The notes under the pieces are model-generated. The model had not been told where the DNA came from, made no database searches, and saw only the letters and a list, made by a program, of their open reading frames with translations. Made by a program: the position numbers and the translations under genes. From Pseudotamlana agarivorans (GTDB taxonomy: Bacteria > Bacteroidota > Bacteroidia > Flavobacteriales > Flavobacteriaceae), in the NCBI RefSeq assembly GCF_018860245.1, contig NZ_JAHKPD010000007.1:1-64000 (forward strand): a DNA stretch of 64,000 bases. The letters are read 5' to 3'. Of this stretch, positions 1-6,934 are shown in pieces; position 1 is the first letter of the stretch, and each line of letters begins with the position of its first letter.

Positions 1-60
1 AAGTTTTATGGTTGAGCCGTTTCTAGCTAGTCACAGTATAAATAGTATTTTTTTCTCCAT

Positions 61-92
61 AAAAAAAGCGACCAGATGGTCGCTTTTTTTTT
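61..92. terminator. Bidirectional intrinsic terminator
   Basis: A 6-bp GC-rich stem (GCGACC / GGTCGC) with loop AGAT is flanked by seven A on the left and nine T on the right, so it can work on both strands. It closes the small leftward gene that starts at 285, whose stop codon overlaps the T-run, and probably a rightward gene that ends before the window. Confidence 0.85.
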
Positions 93-285
93 ATTTTAAA
101 TAAATTAAACATTGATTTAATTCTGGATTTTGAAGCACTAACGAATGAATGAATATTTTAAGCTCTTCTATTTCGTAAGGTAATAATCTTTGTAGTGCCT
201 TTTGCACTTCTTTGCAAAATAGATTAGTATCAAAACTAACTTTATCGAGTACAATTTTCGTGTACTCCATCATTGCTCTAGCCAT
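91..285 (-). CDS. Small conserved flavobacterial protein, function unknown
   Basis: This 64-residue protein is compact and probably helical, with the run CKEVQKALQRLLPYEIEELK in its middle. It has no signal peptide, membrane segment or catalytic motif. Small proteins of this look recur in Flavobacteriaceae genomes, and the strong terminator directly at its stop codon supports a real single-gene transcript. Its function is not known to me. The single Cys and the mixed-charge helices fit a small cytosolic adaptor or regulator, but that is only a guess. Confidence 0.6.
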   Translation of the reverse strand: MARAMMEYTKIVLDKVSFDTNLFCKEVQKALQRLLPYEIEELKIFIHSLVLQNPELNQCLIYLK

Positions 286-608
286 AATTGTTTTAAAAGT
301 TTAGGTTGTGTAATAGTAAATTTGTTATATAGGCTTTGTAATTGTATTATTAAAAATAACATCTAAATTTAATAAAAAATTTATTACACAGCCCCTTTTA
401 ATCTTTTTTTAACATTAAGATAAAATGTAGCTAAAATACCGCCTAAACACACGCTGAATTTAAAAAAATCTAACTTACAAAAAATCACAACCCATAAACA
501 ACTGAAAGTCTTAGGTTTGCAAAAACCTTACAGCTTATTAGCCCAGTTAATCTTCTTTAAGTTTAGATTTTCACTCCTTCAAATTCAATCTAGTCTTTTA
601 ATTAAATT
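286..608. other. Intergenic region with an imperfect inverted repeat
   Basis: This 323-bp AT-rich stretch has no credible gene. Its notable content is an imperfect inverted repeat: GGTTGTGTAATAGTAAATTT at 304-323 and AAATTTATTACACAGCCC at 376-393, matching except for a two-base insertion and one mismatch. The rest, up to the end of the gene at 609, shows nothing I recognise. Confidence 0.6.
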
Positions 609-1409
609 CTAAAAGCGATTATCACCATCAAGTAAATCGCCTAAACCACCTAAAACACTGCCTTCTCCCTTACTTTTCCCGCCAGTTTGTGGTGCAGAGG
701 CCAAAACCCGGCCAGCTAAACGGCTAAATGGTAATGACTGAATATAAACGGTTCCTGGACCTTGTAACTTAGCAAAAAACAAACCTTCGCCTCCAAACAC
801 CGTATTCTTAATACCTCCAACAAATTCGATATCATAATCTATGGTATGATCAAAACCAATAATACAACCTGTATCAACACGTAAAACTTCGCCGGCTTTC
901 AATTCTTTCATGGCCATGGTACCTCCCGCATGAACAAAGGCCATGCCGTCACCTTCCAGTTTTTGCATGATAAAACCTTCGCCTCCAAACAAACCACGCC
1001 CCAAACGCTTAGAAAACTCAATACCAATACTTACCCCTTTCGCAGCACATAAAAAAGCATCTTTTTGGCATATAAACTTCCCACCAAAGCGTGTTAAATC
1101 AAGGGGGATAATTTTACCTGGATATGGTGAAGCAAAAGATACTTTACGTTTTCCTACAAGATTATTATAAAAGGCGGTCATAAATAAACTTTCACCTGTT
1201 AGAATTCGTTTTCCTGCCCCTAATATTTGTCCTAAAAATCCAGAATCATTTTTAGACCCATCTCCAAAAATCGTTTCCATTTTAATCCCGTCTTCCATCA
1301 TCATAAAGCTGCCTGCTTCGGCAACAACGCCTTCTTGTGGATCTAACTCAATTTCTACGTATTGCATTTCCTCACCGTAGATTCTATAATCAATTTCGTG
1401 TGCTATCAT
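609..1409 (-). CDS. AIM24 / TIGR00266 family protein
   Basis: This 266-residue protein matches the bacterial TIGR00266 (AIM24-like) family in length and pattern. It is rich in glycine and beta strands, has stretches such as [13 protein letters not shown] near the N-terminus, and contains repeated GGEGF/GGEGL and LxGPG turns, which suggest a beta-sandwich built from repeats. There is no signal peptide, so it is probably cytosolic. Mitochondrial AIM24 is linked to inner-membrane organisation, but the role of the bacterial proteins is not established. The gene stands alone on the minus strand, about 250 bp after the next minus-strand gene. Confidence 0.8.
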   Translation of the reverse strand: MIAHEIDYRIYGEEMQYVEIELDPQEGVVAEAGSFMMMEDGIKMETIFGDGSKNDSGFLGQILGAGKRILTGESLFMTAFYNNLVGKRKVSFASPYPGKIIPLDLTRFGGKFICQKDAFLCAAKGVSIGIEFSKRLGRGLFGGEGFIMQKLEGDGMAFVHAGGTMAMKELKAGEVLRVDTGCIIGFDHTIDYDIEFVGGIKNTVFGGEGLFFAKLQGPGTVYIQSLPFSRLAGRVLASAPQTGGKSKGEGSVLGGLGDLLDGDNRF

Positions 1410-1470
1410 TTTATTAGATTTTTTGATTTTACTATATGTTGCTTAGTTTTAGTTTTTGTTACACTGTTAT

Positions 1471-1660
1471 TACGCAGAGATTCGCCGAGGTTTCACTGAG
1501 ACACACAGAGAGTTTCATTTAGACACTAATTTTCACGAATATTTACGTTATACATCTTTGCGTCCTTGCGACTCTGCGAGAGATTAATTTTAGTTGTTGG
1601 TTACTTACTCTTGTTAGTATTACACAGCGCTACTCAGAGGGTTCACAGAGATTCTGTGTT
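1471..1660. repeat. Degenerate CGCAGAG-type repeat tract
   Basis: Between two leftward genes are several degenerate copies of a motif around ACGCAGAG / CTCTGCG: at about 1472-1480, 1499-1510, 1558-1582 (containing TTGCGTCCTTGCGACTCTGC) and 1623-1660 (ACACAG ... CTGTGT arms). Sequences of this type are scattered in intergenic DNA of many bacteria. Here they are diverged and form no clean array. Confidence 0.45.
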
Positions 1661-2114
1661 ATAACTTCAGCTTCACACTCCACTCAAAATTAAAGGTCGA
1701 AACCACATCTCCAGCTTCATCAACACCAACAGACTGCATGCTTAAAGTTTCACCAGCTTCCGATTTAATCGCCTTTTCTAATAATTCATCTACAAGTAGT
1801 CCATCGTGGCAAGTAAACGTAATTTTCCCCGTTGCCTTTTTTGTATAGGTCGCGCTATTGGCTGTAACAAGCATGGATATTTTTTTACCCGTACTTTGTA
1901 CTTTCGACATCATTAATGCCCCAGTTGTAAACTCTGCCGCCATGCCCTGCACTGCCCAAAACATAGACTTAAAAGGATTTTGATTAATCCAACTGTGTTT
2001 AACCGTAACAATACATTTTTCTGAATCAACATAACGTGTTCTCACACCACACAAATACGCCGACGGCAACTTAAAAATTATATAACTATTTAATTTACTA
2101 GGAGTTATAACCAT
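1659..2114 (-). CDS. DUF4442 hotdog-fold protein (thioesterase-like)
   Basis: This 151-residue protein fits the DUF4442 group of the hotdog-fold superfamily. Its pattern includes NQNPFKSMFWAVQGMAAEFT, where the central helix of the fold is expected, followed by beta strands around residues 70-150. Hotdog proteins of this size are often acyl-CoA thioesterases. No catalytic Asp/Glu-His set can be assigned by eye, so activity is uncertain. It is cytosolic and stands alone, with repeat-containing DNA downstream. Confidence 0.7.
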   Translation of the reverse strand: MVITPSKLNSYIIFKLPSAYLCGVRTRYVDSEKCIVTVKHSWINQNPFKSMFWAVQGMAAEFTTGALMMSKVQSTGKKISMLVTANSATYTKKATGKITFTCHDGLLVDELLEKAIKSEAGETLSMQSVGVDEAGDVVSTFNFEWSVKLKL

Positions 2115-2223
2115 GATATCCGATTTAAGGTTTCACTAAGTTAAAAAATAAATCGACAGTCTAAAATGTTAATATTATGTTAAACTTAGGTACTATGCGT
2201 AACATAATACCTTTCTAAAGACA

Positions 2224-2231
2224 TATATTTG
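2224..2231 (+). promoter_or_regulatory. -7 promoter box of the DUF4870 gene
   Basis: TATATTTG matches the Bacteroidota -7 consensus TAnnTTTG exactly and lies 30 bp before the ATG at 2262. It overlaps the TTG at 2229 that would be needed for a longer reading frame, so it also argues for the downstream start. Confidence 0.65.
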
Positions 2232-2261
2232 CATAAGAAACTATTATACGTTTGTAAAATC

Positions 2262-2699
2262 ATGATAAATAATCATCAAAAAAACATAGCAACCTTTATT
2301 CATTTATCTACGTTTAGTAGGTTTATTATTCCTTTCGGAAATTTTATTGGGCCGGTCATATTATGGCTCGCAAATAAAGAAAAATCGGAATTCATAGACA
2401 AGAACGGTAAGCAGGTTATTAACTTCCAGATTAGCATATTACTTTATGCTGTTATTATCGCATGCATCGCGATTCCTTTCTTTCTATTAAATATTATTAG
2501 TGGTCTGGCTGTTAATAATTTCGAAGATTTTAACTTTAGCCTTAACCAACCGGCGGTGATTATATTTTCAGCATTAGGTTTAGGTGCTATAGCCATTTTG
2601 GGCTTCATCTTAGAGCTCGTTTTAATAATCATTGCGAGTTTAAACGCCAGGGACGGCAAAATCTATAATTACCCATTAACCATTCAATTTTTAAAATAA
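2262..2699 (+). CDS. DUF4870 family membrane protein
   Basis: This protein of about 145 residues has the DUF4870 (Tic20-like) pattern: an N-terminal helix, a GPVILWL membrane segment, the polar turn FIDKNGKQVINFQIS, then two long hydrophobic segments at roughly residues 47-75 and 90-120. It should lie in the inner membrane with three or four helices. Its function is unknown. The frame is open from a TTG at 2229, but a -7 box covers that codon, so I use the ATG at 2262. It precedes the PadR gene by about 140 bp and probably has its own promoter. Confidence 0.8.
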   Translation: MINNHQKNIATFIHLSTFSRFIIPFGNFIGPVILWLANKEKSEFIDKNGKQVINFQISILLYAVIIACIAIPFFLLNIISGLAVNNFEDFNFSLNQPAVIIFSALGLGAIAILGFILELVLIIIASLNARDGKIYNYPLTIQFLK

Positions 2700-2840
2700 C
2701 GCTGAATTATTTTTCAGCCATCATCAATAAATAACCAATCAAATCAAAAAACGAATTGTTTCATCATATTAAAAAAGCTTTGAATTCCTATTGAAATTAA
2801 TCACCTCAGTTATTCTATTTAAAGCAAAAAAGTACAACAC

Positions 2841-3185
2841 ATGAAAATAGAAAACACAAAAGCCCAAATGCGTAAAGGCGTTTTAGAGTTTTGCATTCTA
2901 TCGGTATTAAAAGATGAAGACGCCTATGTGGCTGAAATTTTAAGCACCCTAAAAGACGCAAAACTACTGGTAGTAGAAGGGACTATTTACCCATTACTTA
3001 CCCGACTTAAAAATGCAGATCTATTAAGCTACCGTTGGGAAGAATCTACTTCCGGACCCCCAAGAAAATACTATAGTTTAACCGAAACGGGACACCTGTT
3101 TTTAACCGAACTAAGTAGCACCTGGAATGCACTACAAAACGCAGTAAACATCGTAACAAGCCAAAAAAACAACAAAAATGAATAA
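2841..3185 (+). CDS. PadR family transcriptional regulator
   Basis: This 114-residue winged-helix protein has the PadR pattern. MRKGVLEFCILSVL begins the DNA-binding domain at about residue 10, followed by VVEGTIYPLLTRLKNADLL (recognition helix) and SGPPRKYYSLTETG (the wing). PadR proteins are usually local repressors that respond to envelope or small-molecule stress. It overlaps the start of the PspC gene by 8 bp, so the two are co-translated, and it probably controls its own operon. Confidence 0.93.
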   Translation: MKIENTKAQMRKGVLEFCILSVLKDEDAYVAEILSTLKDAKLLVVEGTIYPLLTRLKNADLLSYRWEESTSGPPRKYYSLTETGHLFLTELSSTWNALQNAVNIVTSQKNNKNE

Positions 3186-4911
3186 AACAGTCAATATAAA
3201 TTTAGCAGGTATCTTTTTTCATATTGATGAAGACGCTTACTTAAAACTGCAAGGTTACTTAGAAGCCATAAAACGCTCCTTAGCAAACTCTCAGGGCAGC
3301 GATGAAATTATAGCTGACATTGAGGCCCGTATTGCCGAACTATTTAATGAACGTGTTCAAAACAACAAACAAGTTATTAGACTCAAGGAGGTTGATGAAG
3401 TGATTTCTATCATGGGACAACCTGAAGACTATGTCGTTGATGATGAAATTTTTGAAGATGAACCACATACCAATAGCAGTCAGAAAACCCATACTAAAAA
3501 GAAGTTATTCAGGGATGCTGATAATGCCTATATAAGTGGTGTTTCTTCTGGAGTCGCACATTATTTTGGTATTGATGCTATTTGGGTAAGATTGGCCTGG
3601 ATTCTTCTAGTTTTTGGATTAGGAACAGGCGTTTTACTATATATTCTGTTGTGGATTTTGGTGCCTGAAGCTAAAACTACGGCCGAGAAAATTATGATGA
3701 CTGGTGAGCCTGTGAACATTAGCAACATTGAAAAAAAAATAAAAGACGGCTTTGAAAACGTGTCTCAAGCAGCAAAGAATGTCAGTGATTCGGTTTCTCA
3801 AGCAGCAAAAAATGTAGATTTTAAAAAAAGCACTAATTCCATAAAATCAACGTCAAGAACATTTTTCGATAGTCTTGCCGATGCCGTGATGTTACTTTTT
3901 AAAATATTCTCCAAGTTTATTGGTATACTACTTATATTTATTGGAGCGGTAACATTAATTGCTCTTATTATTAGCCTATTTTCGGTTGGCGTAGCCGATA
4001 TTATCCATATCCCTGGATTTGAAAATATCGATATATTAAATATTGGAAACACCCCTATTTGGTTAGTGTCGCTGTCTATATTTTTTGCGGTTGGTATCCC
4101 ATTCTTTTTCTTATTCTATTTAGGGCTAAAAATATTAATCAATAACTTAAAATCTATAGGCAACATTGCAAAATTCACCCTTTTAGGTGTATGGATTATT
4201 TCCATAATTTGTTTAATTGTATTCGGAATTAGACAAGCTAGCGAGCATGCTTTTAATGAGAGTTATATTAAAAAGACGGCCTTACCCATTACGGCGAAGG
4301 ACACCCTAATTGTAAAAATGGTACATAGCCATAAATTCAATTCAAAACGAAGACATAATGATTTTAAATTAACCCATGATGACCATGGAAACAAAGTATT
4401 GTACTCCTCTGATATTCGAGTTATGGTAAAATCTACCACCGATACCATCGCCACTTTATCAGTAATAAAAAATGCCGATGGCCGAAGTTTTGACGCCGCC
4501 ATTGCACGCGCTAAAAACATCGATTATCATTATGCATTTACCAATGGTACTTTGCTTCTAGATTCCTACTTAACTACAAATGCTAAAAATAAATTTAGCG
4601 ATCAAGAAGTAGATCTTGTTCTATATCTACCAGAAAATACCGTAGTATATTTTAATAGTAACACTAAAGATTTTATTCATTACAGAACGCATGATGACCA
4701 TCTTGTTTCCAGCAAAAACACCAATCATTTTATAAAAATATTAGATAACAACTCGAAATGCTTAGACTGTCCAGATTGGGAAGAAGATGACATCAATATC
4801 GAGGTGAGCACCCCCGAAATTAAAATTGATAACAACGGCATAAAAGTAGATTCTGATGAGATAAAAATTAACATCAATAGCGAAGGCATCAACATCAAAT
4901 CAAACCATTAA
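3178..4911 (+). CDS. PspC domain membrane protein
   Basis: This 577-residue protein starts with an N-terminal cytosolic domain (about 1-90, helical, with IIADIEARIAELF) seen in Bacteroidota PspC proteins. A PspC domain follows at about 109-165 (AYISGVSSGVAHYFGID, then a hydrophobic segment ending LWILVPEA). Next come an amphipathic linker with two SQAAKNV copies and three or four membrane helices between about 238 and 350. A periplasmic beta-rich C-terminal domain ends in alternating short strands (EIKIDNNGIKVDSDEIKI). PspC proteins take part in envelope stress responses. The preceding PadR and the following toastrack lipoprotein support a three-gene stress module. Confidence 0.88.
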   Translation: MNKTVNINLAGIFFHIDEDAYLKLQGYLEAIKRSLANSQGSDEIIADIEARIAELFNERVQNNKQVIRLKEVDEVISIMGQPEDYVVDDEIFEDEPHTNSSQKTHTKKKLFRDADNAYISGVSSGVAHYFGIDAIWVRLAWILLVFGLGTGVLLYILLWILVPEAKTTAEKIMMTGEPVNISNIEKKIKDGFENVSQAAKNVSDSVSQAAKNVDFKKSTNSIKSTSRTFFDSLADAVMLLFKIFSKFIGILLIFIGAVTLIALIISLFSVGVADIIHIPGFENIDILNIGNTPIWLVSLSIFFAVGIPFFFLFYLGLKILINNLKSIGNIAKFTLLGVWIISIICLIVFGIRQASEHAFNESYIKKTALPITAKDTLIVKMVHSHKFNSKRRHNDFKLTHDDHGNKVLYSSDIRVMVKSTTDTIATLSVIKNADGRSFDAAIARAKNIDYHYAFTNGTLLLDSYLTTNAKNKFSDQEVDLVLYLPENTVVYFNSNTKDFIHYRTHDDHLVSSKNTNHFIKILDNNSKCLDCPDWEEDDINIEVSTPEIKIDNNGIKVDSDEIKININSEGINIKSNH

Positions 4912-5022
4912 CAATTCAGCATTAAAAATCAACAATTCAGATATTTAAGTTATTAATCAGCAAACATTTAAAGGATATTTGAATTATTAATTAATCCATT
5001 CATCATCAAAAAACGACCAATT

Positions 5023-5745
5023 ATGAGCACATTAATCAAAATCATTGTAAGCACGATATTAAGCTTTATGCTATTATCATGTAATTTCTCTATCCATTCA
5101 GGTATTGAAGGTAATGGCAATGTTACGACAGAAGACCGCCCAATTAACGCCCCTTTTTCGACCATAAAAGCTTCTCAAGGCTTAGATGTTTATTTAACCC
5201 AAAGTCATGAAGAAGGTATTCGTGTTGAAACAGACGAAAATTTACAAGAACTTATTTTAACCGAAATTAGCGATGGGGTTTTAAATATTCACTTGAAGGA
5301 AAACATTGGTGGTTCAAAATCTAAAAAAATAACGGTGCGTTTTAAATCCATCTCAGAAGTTATATCCTCAAGCGGTAGTGATGTATACAGCACCAATACC
5401 ATTTCTGTTGAAACATTACATTTAAAATCAAGCAGTGGTAGTGATATGGAATTGGACGTAAATACTCAGAAATTATCATGTAAATCTTCCAGCGGTAGTG
5501 ATATAAAAGTTTCTGGAAAAACTATAAACCTCAGCGCAGAATCCTCAAGTGGAAGCGCTATAAAAGCGGCAGATTTATTTGCAGAATCTACCGAAGCCAA
5601 AGCTTCAAGCGGTTCGGACATCATTGTGAATACCTCGAAATCATTAATTGCAAAAGCTTCAAGTGGCGGCGATGTGAAATATTATGGAAACCCTGAAAAA
5701 GTAGAAAAAAGTAATAACCCATCTGGAACTATTAAGCAGAAATAA
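5023..5745 (+). CDS. DUF2807 (GIN/toastrack) lipoprotein
   Basis: This 240-residue lipoprotein has a signal peptide ending in the lipobox MLLSC, with Cys20 as the lipidated residue. The mature part is a head GIN / DUF2807 domain, also called toastrack, which forms a stack of beta turns. The motif SSGSD or a close variant (SSGSA, SSGGD) occurs about every 20 residues, six times in all, marking the repeated turns. It follows the PspC gene by 111 bp in the same direction. These domains are often found with PspC and PadR in envelope-stress clusters. Its ligand is unknown. Confidence 0.88.
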   Translation: MSTLIKIIVSTILSFMLLSCNFSIHSGIEGNGNVTTEDRPINAPFSTIKASQGLDVYLTQSHEEGIRVETDENLQELILTEISDGVLNIHLKENIGGSKSKKITVRFKSISEVISSSGSDVYSTNTISVETLHLKSSSGSDMELDVNTQKLSCKSSSGSDIKVSGKTINLSAESSSGSAIKAADLFAESTEAKASSGSDIIVNTSKSLIAKASSGGDVKYYGNPEKVEKSNNPSGTIKQK

Positions 5746-5756
5746 CAACATGCGCG

Positions 5757-5843
5757 CTTGATTCGGCATCTCATTAAATCCAGTAATAGTCATGATGAGC
5801 CACTGAATCAAGTTCAGCTTGACGTAAAACTCACTTTAAAGTG
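5757..5843. repeat. Interspersed hairpin repeat with TTGATTCGG / CTGAATCAAG arms
   Basis: The arms CTTGATTCGG (5757-5766) and CTGAATCAAG (5802-5811) pair with one wobble, and inner CTCAT / ATGAG arms continue the stem. Next to it are TTCAGCTTGACG and a perfect 12-bp palindrome CACTTTAAAGTG (5832-5843). The element sits between two convergent genes and may also act as a terminator. The core resembles the hairpin-type repeats common in flavobacterial intergenic DNA and is related to copies near 31.08 and 31.77 kb. Confidence 0.6.
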
Positions 5844-5855
5844 AACACGATTTTT

Positions 5856-6665
5856 CTAACTTTCTTTAGAAACTAACAGTTTCTCTATAATGGTTTCTAC
5901 GCCCTCTTCGGAATTACTTTTTGTTTCAAACCTAGCTACTTTTTTCACATCGGGGTGTGCATTCGCCATAGCGTAACTAAAGTAAGCCAGTTCTAACATT
6001 TGCAAATCATTGTTGTAATCTCCAAAAATTAAAGTTTCATCTTCCTTTATACCTAATCTATTTTGAAGCTTTGTTAATGCATAACTTTTATTAGCTTCTT
6101 TAGGAGAAATATCTAACCAATTTTGAGCAGAAACAGTCACTTGTAAATCTTTGGTGATGTCTTCAATATGTGGAAGCACACCTGTTTCTGAAGATTCAAA
6201 ATGAAAAACGGCTATTTTCAAAAACGCATCATCAACCACTTTTGTAATATCTTCAACACGCTTATATGACGTATAATATTCACTAAATTTTGAAATAAAA
6301 TTTTCATCTTGAGTTTCAACGTACGCGGCTTTATTACCACATAAAACAATGTTAGCTCCTTCAATATCCCGTAATTTTTCAATACATCTATTTATAGCAT
6401 CTTGAGACAATTGTAATAACACCTCTAAAACATTATCGTGTCTCATAAAACCACCATTTTCGGCAATAACTGAAATCTCATTTTTAATAGGGTCTAGCTT
6501 ATCAATGATACTATGATACTGTCTTCCGCTAGCGGCAACAAAATGAATATCATTGGCTTTAAACTTTTTAAACTGATTGAAAAAACGGGCACTCACTTCG
6601 TGATTTGGGTTGAGCAAGGTACCGTCCATATCGGATACAACTAACTTGACTTTTGAAAAATCCAT
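5856..6665 (-). CDS. Cof-type HAD family phosphatase
   Basis: This 269-residue cytosolic protein has all the HAD motifs. Motif I is DMDGTLL with Asp12 and Asp14, motif II lies in FVAASGRQ, the motif III Lys is in KEANKSYAL, and motif IV is GDYNNDLQML. The large insert between motifs II and III is the type IIB cap of the Cof subfamily. These enzymes remove phosphate from sugar phosphates, nucleotides or flavin precursors, and the substrate cannot be read from the sequence. It is a single gene that converges on the toastrack lipoprotein. Confidence 0.9.
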   Translation of the reverse strand: MDFSKVKLVVSDMDGTLLNPNHEVSARFFNQFKKFKANDIHFVAASGRQYHSIIDKLDPIKNEISVIAENGGFMRHDNVLEVLLQLSQDAINRCIEKLRDIEGANIVLCGNKAAYVETQDENFISKFSEYYTSYKRVEDITKVVDDAFLKIAVFHFESSETGVLPHIEDITKDLQVTVSAQNWLDISPKEANKSYALTKLQNRLGIKEDETLIFGDYNNDLQMLELAYFSYAMANAHPDVKKVARFETKSNSEEGVETIIEKLLVSKES

Positions 6666-6877
6666 AACATCTTTTTAATGCTAAAAGTACAATTTTATTG
6701 TGCCTTGATAAGCTTCGTATATGATTTTTAAATAGTTATGAAAACGTTACTATATATTTTGAAATATTATTAACTAAACACCTATAAGCTTCTAAAAATG
6801 ACCATATACCCAAACAAGAAGTATGAATAAAGGCTATAAATAAGCTAGAAATTTTAACTTATAAATGAAATATAAGC

Positions 6878-6915
6878 AAAAAAAAGACAGGTGAAGAAAG
6901 CTCCACCTGTCTTAA
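6878..6915 (-). terminator. Terminator of the PL7 alginate lyase gene
   Basis: The arms AAGACAGGTG (6884-6893) and CACCTGTCTT (6904-6913) form a 10-bp stem. The A-run on the left (6878-6885) becomes the U-run of the leftward transcript. It lies 20 bp past the stop codon. Confidence 0.85.
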
Positions 6916-6934
6916 AAGTTATTGATTATTGAGA

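Noticed and set aside
2229-2261. Longer starts of the DUF4870 protein and of ParA (TTG at 2229 and 58686)
   Set aside because: In both cases the TTG overlaps an exact TAnnTTTG box, so the extra codons would lie in promoter DNA before the transcript starts.
2701-2718. Short hairpin GCTGAA / TTCAGC after the DUF4870 gene as a terminator
   Set aside because: The stem is only 6 bp with no T-run after it.
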